This document shows positions 21,901 through 31,439 of a DNA stretch of 64,000 bases, in pieces; within the stretch, counting starts at the first letter, position 1; each line of letters starts with the position of its first letter. Location: positions 9,899,738-9,963,737 of the forward strand of contig OY992833.1 of assembly GCA_963921425.1 (NCBI GenBank). Reading direction: 5' to 3'. This DNA comes from Dryas octopetala (lineage: Eukaryota > Streptophyta > Magnoliopsida > Rosales > Rosaceae). A program made the translations under genes and the position numbers. The notes below the pieces were generated by a model. That model was given only the letters and a program-made list of their open reading frames with translations, made no database searches and was not told the DNA's origin.

Positions 21901-23988
21901 GTTGAGCACCCGGTGTACTATACCAGCAAGGCCCTGCAAGATGCTGAGACCCGATATCCAGAGATAGAAAAATTAGCCCTTGCCTTGGTCACATCAGCCC
22001 GACGCCTCCGCCCATACTTCCAGGCTCATCCTATCGTGGTTCTCACCAATCAACCACTTAGGCAAGTATTGCAGCGGCCTGAGGTCTCTGGCCGACTTAT
22101 CAAATGGTCCATTGAACTAAGCGAATTTGACATTTCCTACCGCCCTCGGCCCGCAATCAAGGGACAAGCCATTGCAGACTTCATTTCAGAGTCTACATTC
22201 CTACCCGAGGCTGAGCCCTCCTCCGCCATTGTGTCGACCACCGATCCACCAACTTCTTCTACTCCGGCAATCAGGCCCGATCGCCCCATCTGGTCTTTAT
22301 ATGTTGATGGGTCTTCTAATCAACAGGGCAGTGGAGCCGGACTTGTTTTGATCGCCCCTGACCAGACCACCATTGAGTATGCTCTTCGATTCGGCTTCCA
22401 GGCATCCAACAATGAGGCTGAATATGAGGCCCTCATTGCCGGCTTATCTTTGGCACTACATATGGACGTTGAGCAACTCCGAATCTACAGCGATTCTCAA
22501 CTTGTGGTGAACCAGGTCACGCAGGAATACCAGACCAAGGGTGAGCGCATGGCCGCCTACTTCACTAAAGTTCAAAGCCTACTCAATCAATTCTCAGCAT
22601 ACCAGCTCATCCAAATCCCTAGGGCGGACAATGAGAGGGCGGATGCCCTAGCTCGCCTTGCCTCGGCAGTCGACCATGAAGCTGGGAGGTCTGTCCCAGT
22701 TGAGTTCTTACCTCAGCGCAGCATTGATATTATGGAAGTCTGCCAATCTGCGCAACAAGCTAGTTGGATGGATCCTCTTCTTGCATTTCTTAAGCATGGG
22801 CACCCACCCGCGGACAAGGCTGAGGCTCGGCGCCTTCGCCATAGAGCTTCCCGGTACACCATTATCAATGACAAGTTATACAAGCGGGGCTTCTCCCTGC
22901 CATACTTGCGCTGCCTCACACCCGAACAAGGCGACTATATCCTCCGGGAGATCCATGAAGGAGTCTGTGGCAATCATGCAGGGGCCCACTCTTTAGCCCA
23001 CAAGGCCATCCGCCAAGGCTATTATTGGCCGACCCTCCGCGCTGATGCAAGGAAGCTCACCCAGAAATGCATCAAGTGCCAAATATTTGCAACTTTTCCG
23101 CACCACCCACCCGAGCCCCTAACTACCATGAACAGTCCTTGGCCCTTTGCCCAATGGGGCATTGACTTAATCGGACCAATGACCGAAGGGAAGGGCAAGG
23201 TCAAAATGGCAGTAGTCGCGGTGGACTACTTCACTAAGTGGGCAGAGGCCGAGCCCTTGGCAAAGGCAACCACCCAGACCATCAAGAGCTTTGTATGGAA
23301 GAACATAATTTGCCGCTTTGGTCTCCCTTACGCCATTATCACTGACAATGGCAAGCAGTTCGACAACAAAGAGTTCAAGTCATTTTGCTCCGCCTTCAAC
23401 ATCAAGGTCTTCTTTGCCTCTCCTGGTCATCCTCAGGCCAACGGGCAGGTCGAGGCAGTCAACAAGACCATTAAACATACCTTGAAGACCAAACTTGATG
23501 CAAAGAAGGGAAAGTGTTCTGACCTCCTACCCGAAGTCTTATGGTCCTACCGGACGACCTGTCGGTCCTCGACCGGGGAAACCCCCTTTTCTCTGGCCTT
23601 TGCTTCTGAAGCCGTCATCCCAGTTGAGGTCGGGCTTGCCTCTTACCGCCTCGATACTTTTCAGCCCGAGCACAATGCTGACCAGCTAGCCCTCAGTCTC
23701 GACCTCGCTGAAGAGCATCGGGCCCAGGCTGAGCTACACAAGTACGCCTACCAGCAACGGGCTACTCGATACTACAATTCTAAAGTTAAGCCTCGCCACT
23801 TCCGAGTGGGGGACTGGGTCTTACGCAGCACTACCTTGGCCAAGACAGGTGCTCTGAAACCTAATTGGGAAGGACCGTATGAAATTATTGAAGTCATCCG
23901 CCCAGGCACATATAGGCTCCGCGCCACAACCGGCAAGGAACTCGGCCACCCTTGGCACGCCGAGCACCTCCGCTACTTTTACAAGTAG
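18910..23988 (+). CDS. Tat gag-pol polyprotein
   Basis: 1692 residues. Capsid region (RDWFYQLPPGSVDCFNELRE, about residues 90-110). A degenerate Cys/His knuckle (CLYHNDHGHDTEAC, about 312). Aspartic protease (ILVDCGSSVNILF, about 443). Reverse transcriptase with YVDDMLVKS (about 830). First RNase H (VYYTSKALQDAETRYPEIEK, about 1000). A second, archaeal-like RNase H (LYVDGSSNQQGSGAGLVL, about 1127). Integrase with HHCC finger (about 1348-1395) and DDE parts in GIDLIGPM, ITDNGKQF and HPQANGQVEAVNKTI. The C-terminus (HAEHLRYFYK) has no chromodomain, as in the Tat lineage. One open frame throughout, so it looks whole. Confidence 0.93.
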   Translation: MDISERLKRVEGGSRGGHPSLETRELPGPFTARILSTPPVGDVRPPKITPYTGKEDPYDHLMSFRSALESKGADDITKCRIFPSTLSGSARDWFYQLPPGSVDCFNELRELFLGQYIIQTDRIYTTDDLTRVRQGSRESLREYITRFQLERSRCRDCDEKVAFAAFKGGLLEGDFLFELNCRNPRTYKELMQEAIAYATAEFKTYGKKPPTMDRPSTDQAIIVPPQPKPYSGNQHGGSGKKFSKFTKKQFGDGRGGGQRREETYQTSYASRFKVYTILNVTYTELYPQIKDILPKLPPRPPQTRYRANKNFFCLYHNDHGHDTEACRAFKEAIETLVQEGKLDGFIDKEATEKAKAEGQRRGRVNTICGGPTLAGNSNRARKEYARSAQQCSGVMAVDLHRGKKTPKLGWSPISFAEEEERDLIFPHDDPLVIEATIANFDVARILVDCGSSVNILFASAFTALGIDQERLDRSVAPSLSFSGDMVTPLGGIYLPLTLGRYPSSATTTTQFLVVDCPTAYNVILGRPALNQLKVMISTHLLLIKFPTPCGTGVVKGNQVSARSCYTTSVKKKKEVMPSMAVSVFPTCPTPDPPEDPRDSSFRAIAQPDDNHVEEVLISPAHPDRKVRVGTQLSVALRDELINFLRANAEVFAWSYDDMPGISPEVISHRLSLNPRHRPVRQKRRQYKPEIYAAMKDEVDKLHKIGFIREVSYPDWLANVVMVKKSNGKWRMCVDFTDLNKACPKDSFPLPRIDQLVDATAGHALLSFMDAYSGYNQILMHSSDQDNTAFITDRGLYCYKVMPFGLKNAGATYQHLVNSIFSEYIGKSMEVYVDDMLVKSVRAEDHVHKLSEMFSVLKKYQMRLNPAKCTFGVFSGKFLGFMVSQRGIEANPEKIKALIDMQSPRTQKEVQSLTGRVAALTRFISKATDRCAPFFKTLKARTKYIDWTPECEKAFQDLKEYMGKSPLLSKPEPGEELLLYLSVSLTATSSVLIRLEDRVEHPVYYTSKALQDAETRYPEIEKLALALVTSARRLRPYFQAHPIVVLTNQPLRQVLQRPEVSGRLIKWSIELSEFDISYRPRPAIKGQAIADFISESTFLPEAEPSSAIVSTTDPPTSSTPAIRPDRPIWSLYVDGSSNQQGSGAGLVLIAPDQTTIEYALRFGFQASNNEAEYEALIAGLSLALHMDVEQLRIYSDSQLVVNQVTQEYQTKGERMAAYFTKVQSLLNQFSAYQLIQIPRADNERADALARLASAVDHEAGRSVPVEFLPQRSIDIMEVCQSAQQASWMDPLLAFLKHGHPPADKAEARRLRHRASRYTIINDKLYKRGFSLPYLRCLTPEQGDYILREIHEGVCGNHAGAHSLAHKAIRQGYYWPTLRADARKLTQKCIKCQIFATFPHHPPEPLTTMNSPWPFAQWGIDLIGPMTEGKGKVKMAVVAVDYFTKWAEAEPLAKATTQTIKSFVWKNIICRFGLPYAIITDNGKQFDNKEFKSFCSAFNIKVFFASPGHPQANGQVEAVNKTIKHTLKTKLDAKKGKCSDLLPEVLWSYRTTCRSSTGETPFSLAFASEAVIPVEVGLASYRLDTFQPEHNADQLALSLDLAEEHRAQAELHKYAYQQRATRYYNSKVKPRHFRVGDWVLRSTTLAKTGALKPNWEGPYEIIEVIRPGTYRLRATTGKELGHPWHAEHLRYFYK

Positions 23989-24052
23989 ACAAATGTTGTA
24001 CCCCCCGGGGACTTTTTTCAATTTTATCTATGTTATCACTTTCAATAAATAC

Positions 24053-24545
24053 AAGTCCTACCACGGACACGTTTTTCTTCATTTTTATTTAAAGTGTTAA
24101 ATGGCTGTATGGACCCCCGGGCCATCAGACATCCGACCCTGCCCATATCCGCCCCATGCATTCAAGGGAAGCCAAGTACCATGCATTCAGGGCGCGGTTA
24201 TGGCAAATGCATTCAAGGGAAACTAAGTACCATGCATTCACGGAAGTCCTACCACGGACACCTTTTTCTCCATTTTTATTCAAAGTCTTAATGGGCTGTA
24301 TGGACCCCCGGGCCATCAGACATCCGACCCTGCCCATATCCGCCATGCATTCAAGGGAAGCTAAGTACCATGCATTCAGGGCGCGGCTATGGCACATGCA
24401 TTCAAGGGAACTTAAGTACTATGCATTCAAAGGAAAATCAATCTCATGCATTCAAGGGAAACTAAGTACCATGCATTCAGAGAAAAATCAATTTCATGCA
24501 TCCAAGGGAAACTAAGTACCATGCATTCGATAAAATTCTGCAATA
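24053..24545 (+). repeat. Tandem repeats downstream of Tat pol
   Basis: A unit of about 191 bp beginning AAGTCCTACCACGGACAC occurs at 24053 and again at 24244. Inside and after it, a shorter unit with ATGCATTCAAGGGAA and CTAAGTACC recurs roughly eight times to about 24545. Tat/Ogre elements are known to carry hypervariable tandem repeats in this position that can seed satellite DNA. Confidence 0.85.
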
Positions 24546-24748
24546 CCATGTATTCAAAAGAAGGGCATCCTACCCCATAACGGGTCGGACACCCTCCAAA
24601 TCATCCAAATAACAATAAGTACAAAACTTAATAATCAAAAGAGTTTGCAAGTTGGCACGGGCCACATCCGATCCGACCATACAACTCAAATCAAAATAGG
24701 GTAATGGTCCGCCCACCCCTGCCCCCGGGCCATAAGTGCAACAGATGC

Positions 24749-25772
24749 CTATTTGGGATCCTCTCCCATATCACGCTCTCCAACTGGGGATGCTATATCC
24801 TCATGCTCTACCTCCTGGGCACCTTCCTCCGGGACGTGGCCAGGCACTTCGTTGCCAGCCCCTAGCAGACCACGCACGCGGTCCCAGTCAAAGTCAGGGC
24901 ACATTTCCTCGAGCTCCAATTTGCAATCGCCAAAGCCCATGGCATAGCCGCTGTTGTACTCATTGTCCAACTCCTGCCTAGCCTGGTCCGCCTCTTTCTT
25001 GGCTTGGCTCAGCTCCTGCCCGCTCTGCTCCAACTCCTGCCTAGCCTGGTCTGCCTCCTTCCTGGCCTGCAGCAGCTCGGCCTGCAACGCCTGGTTCTGG
25101 GCAACCAGGGTACCGACCCTCTCCTCAGCTGAGAGCGCTCTGTCCTTCCACATCACGAAGCTCGACATCTCGTCCTTCATCTTCTCCACCGTGGCCAGGA
25201 CCCTCACATGCGCCTGACAAGTGAAGAACAGTGCCTGCCAGGTCGGATGCCACGAAAATGTTATCACAAGCTATAAAGTTTAAACTTTGGACATCTCGTC
25301 GTACTATACCACTTCCCCTTACCTGGGACTGCTCAGTAAAGGCCCGCTGCAAGACGGATAGTGGCTCAACCTCATCGCCAATCACCCGGTCATCCCTCCC
25401 CTTCTTCAGGGATCCTCCAAAGTCTGTCACTGCCTGCTGTGCCAGACGATCCTCCTCTGGGACTGGATCAGACGCAGTGGCTGTGGCTGCCCTCTTGCCC
25501 TCTCTCCCGGGCTCGGCCGCATCTAATACCGTCTTCCTTTTCCTCCCGGGAGAAGCCGCCTTCGGAACCTGGGTGTTGGTAGACCCACCATGCCTCATAC
25601 CCCCGGGCACCGTTGCGCCTCTACTTGCATTCCCCTGGGACGAGCCACCTCCGGCCAACAGCGCCCCCATCATCATCCTCCTCTGGGCAGGCGGGGCATG
25701 ACCAACCGGTCTACTTGTTTTCTTCGTGTTGGCCATCTTCACTGAAAGACCAAAATAAAATTCAATGAGCAC
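24749..25772 (-). CDS. Antisense ORFs of the Tat element, coiled-coil part
   Basis: Two overlapping minus-strand frames. The one at 25125-25772 is basic and low-complexity, with a KKTSRPVGHAPPAQRR start and a GRKRKT nuclear-signal-like motif. The one at 24749-25267 has a clear heptad coiled coil (LQARKEADQARQELEQSGQE) and an acidic tail. Antisense genes between pol and the 3' LTR are a known feature of Tat-group elements, and some are spliced. The overlap suggests exons read in different frames. Function unknown; the element may use the protein itself or it may be acquired cargo. Confidence 0.6.
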
Positions 25773-26011
25773 AAATTATTATCTCATCAGCTAATACTCC
25801 AAGAGCGGAAGTACAGAAGCTCACCTGGGACTCCGAAGCCGTACTTGGCCAACTTTTCAGGAGACAAGAGGTAGGCAGCGCTCAACTTTCGGGCAGGTCA
25901 GCTAAGCACCCTCCGCACCTCTTCCGCGCTATCCTCCGACAATGGAAGCCTCTCCCACTCACCCTCTGTACAATCAAACAACAAAAGACTACTATTAGTA
26001 TAAGCATAACA

Positions 26012-26932
26012 TCAGCTAACAATCCAAGTGTACATAGACCAATACATCGGCTCAGCCAGGCAACCTATTATGTGGAAATTCGTCGGCACCCTATACGTGG
26101 TCATCCTATCACTCCGGCCGAATTCCCAAGCTCCACTCGCGAAAAACCATTTTTTCTTCCATTCCTTATGAGCGTCCGGGTGGCTCAACTGTATTTGGCG
26201 AGTCGCACCATCAGTGAACTGCCCATTTGCCAACTGTGAGCAGTACATCCACCCTCGCAATTTGGGGCTCGACTTAATCTCAAACAAGTTTGAGAATTGA
26301 GCCATGGTCGGGGCATCATACCCCTCATCTCAGAACAATACATACAGCCCAATCAATGTTCTCCAACTATTGGGCGTCAGCTGGGCTGGTGCAATCCCTA
26401 ACTTCCTCAACATATACTGGAAATAGGGGTGGAGCGGCAGCCTAAACCCATGGTGGAAACTCTTGGCAAAACACAAAATATGCCCCTCCGGCGGGTCACT
26501 CAAGACATCATCCTCTCCAGGGAGGCTCAGGTGGATATAATCGGGAATGTGGAACTCTACCCTCAATTTTTCAAGGTCCTCCTCCGTCATCCTATTCTCA
26601 CACAACCCATCCACGGACCAGTAAGGCACACTGCGCCCACCCACATCATCACAACTAGTGGGTGTCTCTCCATCATCGCTGTCCTCACTACCAGTGCCTT
26701 TTCCCTCACTTCCCATCACCATGGACAAGCTCTCCTGGACGGTTTTGAGTACTTTGCCCACCCCCACGTTTCCACAACCCATCCGGGGTCGGGGCATATT
26801 GGGCCTCATCGGCGTCCCATCACTTGCGGACGCCCGATCAGACTCCCCTTCTGTAGAACTGTTCTCATCTGAGGAAGCCATGAAATGTCCGACCTCAGCA
26901 CACCTGCCCATCCAAGACAACACCATGGACAT
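26012..26932 (-). CDS. Antisense ORFs of the Tat element, PF04195-like part
   Basis: Minus-strand coding segments with VEFHIPDYIHLSLPGEDD, then DPPEGHILCFAKSFHHGF, then LRKLGIAPAQLTPNSWRTL, then FEIKSSPKLRGWMYCSQ. This order matches the plant domain called putative gypsy type transposon (PF04195), recognised from memory. The N-terminal 100 residues are Ser/Asp/Glu-rich. The coiled-coil segment at 24.7-25.8 kb would lie downstream in the same antisense direction. The reading is interrupted at least once, so this may be a fossil, or it may be spliced. Confidence 0.65.
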
Positions 26933-27399
26933 ATCAGATCAATACCGGTTTCCTACCCCCCGTATGTGCTCGGATACACCCAGTTTGACAACATTCACCC
27001 TTTCACATGCTCAGCCACCAATCATTTATTCACAATATCAATTCAAGCAGACAAGCAATAAAAAATCAAGCCTTTACCTATGTTCCGCGGCTACAACGGC
27101 TCAGACGGGTTCCGACCCACTTCTCTTGCCTCCTCGGTACCTGGACAACAACACCACCCAATAAATTACATAGTCAAAAAAAAAAATGAAGGCATGTCGC
27201 CTACCCAGTGCTCGGCACGGCTCGTACCCACTTGCACCTCCACCTGCCCCTGCCCACATTATCCACAAAATTCCCAAACAAAATTCCAAGGTCCGCCTCA
27301 GGCTGGACGACCACAAACTTCTCAAGGTTCTCAATTTTCAAAGGCACAATCAATATATCAAGTGGGTATGAAAATTTTTTATTCGAAATTACATACCTC

Positions 27400-28010
27400 A
27401 AAGTGTGGGAATCACTGCCGCCCGAGCACCTCTGCTCCGCCACTCGGCCATCCCCCCGCGCAGCTCTCCCCTCCAATCCGCGCCGACCCGCGAAGAGCAG
27501 CAACAAGCCCGACCCGAGCACAACCCCACGCGCAGCTCTCCCCTCCAACCCGCGAAGAGCAGCCTCAACGAGAACGTCCAACCAGATCCGGCCCGAGCCT
27601 GCACCCTCCGCGCAAAATCTCTCCGGCCCGAGCCCACCCTCCGTGCAGCACCCTCCGGCCCGAGCCCACCTACTTGCCCGACCTCTTGCCCTTCCGACCC
27701 GCGCAGAGATGCCCCCGACCCGAGCTCCTCTGCTCCGCCCCCCACAAAGGTTCCGACCCGAGCCCCCTCGCCCCCACGCCGACCCGCGCAAGAACCCAGG
27801 CCACTTTGTCCCTTCCCCGACCCGAGCACTCCCTCGCGCCCCGAGCAGCTCCGATCCGGCCACTCCGCAAGCTCCGACCCGAGCACCTCTGCTCCGCCAC
27901 CCACAACGGCTCCGACCCGAGCAGGCCCCAGCCACTCCCACTTTCCGGCCCGAGCACTTCCCCTCACAAGATCCTACCCGAGCAGCCTTTTTTGCTCTAT
28001 TTCAAAAACC
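27400..28010. repeat. GC-rich CCCGAGC repeat region of the Tat element
   Basis: A strongly GC-rich block with more than fifteen occurrences of CCCGAGC or GACCCGAGC, often as TCCGACCCGAGC and GAGCACCTCTGCTCCGCCAC. Long overlapping frames exist in all phases because stop codons are rare here, so none is called a gene. It lies upstream of the antisense ORFs on the minus strand, so a promoter or leader role for them is possible. Confidence 0.6.
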
Positions 28011-28281
28011 CAGCCGCCCCTTGCAGTTCACGTGCCTCCAACACTATCTCACAGCACTCTCTCTCTCCAAATGCCAATTTATTTCACCTTTCTCTCTCTT
28101 TCCCAAATAAATCTACAGTACCCAATGTGAGATTTGGGGGTGGGTCTTTTATATCTGAGCTATACACTGTAATTCTACCATCCTCTTTACAGACGGCAAC
28201 ATCCCACCATTACAGTCGGACGAGGTTTACTGGGATTACATAAAGTGTCTACTGCTCGGAATACAGGGTGATCAGAAATTC

Positions 28282-28315
<34 letters not shown>

Positions 28316-28369
28316 AAATAAAGTGTCATCTGAACCCCCAAGCTTTCCTGCAGTACAGCTTTTCTTGCT

Positions 28370-28514
28370 AAGGAACTTGGGGGACTTCTAAACAGTAGCT
28401 TAAGCAGGAACAAGTGTGAACAAGTGTGTGGTTACTTGTCGTTCTGCTCGGACTCTTTTGTGCACAAAGTTCCCAACCAAGAAGTATCTTTTGCTCGGAA
28501 ACTTGGGGGACTTC
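28370..28514 (+). promoter_or_regulatory. Polypurine tract of the Tat element, with a second copy
   Basis: AACTTGGGGGACTTC ends at 28514, directly before the 3' LTR, in the polypurine-tract position. A near-identical GGAACTTGGGGGACTTC lies about 115 bp upstream (near 28374-28388). Both are preceded by similar CTTTTCTTGCT or CTTTTGCTCG text. Confidence 0.75.
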
Positions 28515-29146
28515 TGTTCGTATGACTAATCATCTCGGCATAACGACAAGTCACACAAGGCCCAACACCATGCTGTTTGGGCCTAGACCCAAAAGACTAA
28601 GCCCTTCCTGGGCTCCTAGCCCATGATCCACTAGGCTCCGGCCTCATGGGCTCCGGCCCCCTGGGCCCCGGCCTCTTAGGCTCCGGCCTCCCAAGCTCAA
28701 GCCTCCCGGGCCCCCGGCCCGTGTCAACTAACTCGGATCCTCGAGACCGGTGCCACGTGGCGCTCCTACAGTGCAAGTCACCACAAAGGACACGTGTCGT
28801 CACCGGATTGGTTGACACTCTTCCAAAGGTACTATAAAAGAGGTACCTTCTTGTCACAAAAGGACAACTGAAATCATTATTATACTATTCACTCACTCTG
28901 CTCTCAGATCTCTCTGAACACTGACTTGAGCGTCGGAGGAGCTTTGGCCGGCACCACACCGGTGCCCTTCCCGCTCACTTTTGTGTACTTGCGCAGGGTG
29001 CTTTGGATAACCTCTCATTACTCACCAGTCGGACCCCAGCTACCCGTTCCTGCCCCACTTCGACGTGTCATCCGCTCAGTGGTGGGTCAACGGGCCTACG
29101 CGGTTCGACTCGACGTTGACTGCTCTACCATTTTTGGGCATCAACA
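28515..29146 (+). repeat. 3' LTR of the Tat element
   Basis: 632 bp, no difference from the 5' LTR seen by eye. Confidence 0.95.
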
Positions 29147-29284
29147 TCATACAATCTTAAGGTGTAGAATATGACTTATAGATACTACATATTAGGTTTT
29201 AAATTCAGGATTTTAGAATGATATATATTACATATGTAAATCTTTTCCATTAAAGGATTTTTTTTAAGGAATTAACTGTGGGAC

Positions 29285-29465
29285 CTACTCTACATTGTAT
29301 TTTGATAATCGGAACCTTTTACATTTAAGGTCTTCATTGAAGGATCATCATATTATAGAAAAATTAGCTTAATGATTTCATGATTTGTCTAATTGTTTGC
29401 AAGGATGGTATTTGAATAGAGACCTAAAAAGATAATGTTCAGATCGTTAAAATATCATATAGAGT
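29285..29465. repeat. Diverged palindromic repeat related to the CACTA subterminal units
   Basis: Begins near ATAATCGGAACC and closes near TTCAGATCGTTAAAAT; AAGGTCTTCATTGAAGGATCA on the left is answered by GCAAGGATGGTATTTGAAT on the right. The layout mirrors the 350-bp units at 8.6-10.3 kb but is much shorter and stands alone. Confidence 0.45.
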
Positions 29466-29705
29466 GGCCCCTATCAGGAATCCCCTAAATAAATTATTTT
29501 AGAACTTAAAATAGGTTATTTGAGCACATGAGGAGTTGCTTCCTAGGATGGAGTCAATAGAGTAAAACATGGAGCATATAATAATTCATTTATGTTCGTT
29601 TATATGTATGTACAGTAATTAATTTACGTTTCTGTGCGTAATTTATGTTTGTGTATATGTATGTAGGTAAATACATACGTAGACATAAATTAATGGATAA
29701 TCATT

Positions 29706-29974
29706 TGTAACGACCCGACCCAAACTTTCACTACAAATTTGAGTTCTTACTTAACTTTGGTCTCTTTCCCACTCGTCGAACGTTTTCCTGACCATTTAGT
29801 CTCCCAAAAACATCACGTTTTCTCCCAAATTCGAATATAAATCCCTCACTTGTGTTCAACGAGCGAGAAATAGATGATGAGTTTGTGGACTCGTGTCAGG
29901 GGTATGGTGGACCGATGTCGTTCATTTGGCGGGAAATGAGCGATACGGGTCCACCTAACCCCTGACACGGGCCC

Positions 29975-30019
<45 letters not shown>

Positions 30020-30020
30020 T
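29706..30020 (+). repeat. LTR-like start with hairpin and CT repeat
   Basis: Begins TGTAACGACCCGACCC, a common start of plant gypsy LTRs. It contains an inverted repeat: GTTTGTGGACTCGTGTCAGG (29881) pairs with CCTGACACGGGCCCACAAAC (29961-29980), about 33-bp arms and a loop of about 33. It ends in a CT microsatellite (29981-30017). No second LTR or primer site is seen, so a truncated or solo LTR is only a guess. Confidence 0.4.
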
Positions 30021-30069
30021 ATTATTAAATTGTGGGTCTGTGTCGCTCATTTGGCGGAAAATGTTTGCT

Positions 30070-30970
30070 GAGATAGCGCTACATCGCCAAGTAGTCCCGG
30101 TCAGCAAAAGTCAAGTTGTCATTTAACTGATCTCTCAACGAATCAATGGACATAAATTCATTTTTCAATTTAGATAATAGATCGGGTGTATATTTGAAAT
30201 ATTTGAAAGTTCATGGACCCCGTTGAAATAACTTATATAGTTATGTGTCTAAATTGAATTTATGCCATTACATTAATATGACAACACCTTCTTAGCAAGT
30301 TGGGATTACCTTCTTGATGAAGCATTGTTTTTTTTTTTTTTTTTTTTTCAATTCCTACAACAGCTAGCATTATCCTGTATGACCAGTTTGGCAGCTTTAG
30401 CTTCATAACTGCAAACCGATCGAGTAGCACATCTTAGTTTTTTTTTTTTTTTGGGCACAATGGAGGGCTAACATCCCTTAGTTAATTAGTTGTGTTCTAC
30501 TTGTCATATATATATATATATCAAACGTGTAAATGGTTTTCTATTTAATTATCCAATTTTTTTTTTTTTTTTTGGAAATGATTCTTGTGTAGAGATCTTA
30601 AAAATACAGTTTAGATCATTGAAATATAATGTGGAGTAAGCACACAAAAACAAGTGAGGAACAACAAATATAAATGTTTAATTTTACACAATTGTTAAAT
30701 CAATAACTCAATTTAAATCTTGATACTTCTACAAAAACACTTGGCCAACTCAATTCTAAGCTTTACTTTTTTGACCATTTAGATATTTTAGTAATTTCAC
30801 GGACATAAAAAAGTCTAAATTTCTAAATTTTCAAAACAATGGTGAAAATTGTAAGCACCTCATTAAAAGGGTTAATTTATACAATTTTCTAAGCTCAAGT
30901 GCTTTAACTCATGTCCATTAGAAGGGGTGGGGAAATGAACGTACGGGTCCTTGCTAAAATCAAACCATAT
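30070..30970. other. AT-rich spacer
   Basis: Contains poly-T tracts (30330-30348, 30438-30451, 30559-30572), a (TA) run near 30508 and a degraded GATCATTGAAATATAATGTGG piece near 30614 resembling the palindromic repeat family. No gene seen. Confidence 0.5.
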
Positions 30971-30974
30971 ATTT

Positions 30975-31435
30975 TTAGGTCCGTTGATTTTGGTTCCTAA
31001 ATTGCAATGCTTTTTTATTTTAACTACCAACATATTTATGTCCTTTCAGTTTAGATACTAAATTTCAGTTTAAGTACCAACTTTAAAAAATATTGTTCTA
31101 CCGAGTTGTGATTGTCTAACAGTCCTAACTTTTTATTGATTTGTTATTTTTTCAATATTTGCAAGGCTTAAAGTTTAATGTTTAGTCTCTGGATATAGGA
31201 TTTCATCCCCCAAGCCTAAATCAAAAGCATTAAATCTTTATAAATTTTGAATTTTTATGAATTTGAAATAGTCGCAATTGTGATTGTTCGACAGTCACAA
31301 CTGTATAACAAACCAATTTGTGACCTAATCCAAAATGTCTTGTTCTAAATTAGTACCTAAACTACAAAATATTAGTGTCTTGCTGCTTTACTGAAAAACT
31401 ATTGATATTTGGTATTTAATCCTAATTTTCTATAT
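30975..31435. repeat. Dispersed ~470-bp repeat, copy 1
   Basis: GGTCCGTTGATTTTGG through ACTATTGATATTTGGTATTT matches 36396-36850 at a level I judge near 85% by eye. Shared landmarks include CAATATTTGCAAGGCTTAAA and CATCCCCCAAGCCTAAATCA. Copy 2 lies inside the hAT transposon; copy 1 has no hAT ends around it. Confidence 0.7.
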
Positions 31436-31439
31436 ATTG

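Larger units (their letters stand above)
17405..29146 (+). mobile_element. Tat-lineage Ty3/gypsy LTR retrotransposon, recent
   Basis: 11,742 bp bounded by two 632-bp LTRs that look identical by eye (TGTTCGTATG to GGGCATCAACA). The target duplication TCATA is at 17400-17404 and 29147-29151. Order: LTR, primer-binding site, short repeat, gag, protease, RT, two RNase H domains, integrase, a tandem-repeat region, antisense ORFs, a GC-rich region, polypurine tract, LTR. A second RNase H domain and a long 3' segment with antisense ORFs are known traits of the plant Tat group. The main frame looks whole, though the element as a whole may carry a few breaks. Identical LTRs indicate insertion in the very recent past, probably within a few hundred thousand years. 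Confidence 0.95.

Noticed and set aside
27201-28243. Several overlapping frames of 189-387 residues on both strands
   Set aside because: Stop codons are rare in this GC-rich repeat block, so all phases stay open. The translations are Pro/Arg/Ser/Gly low-complexity.
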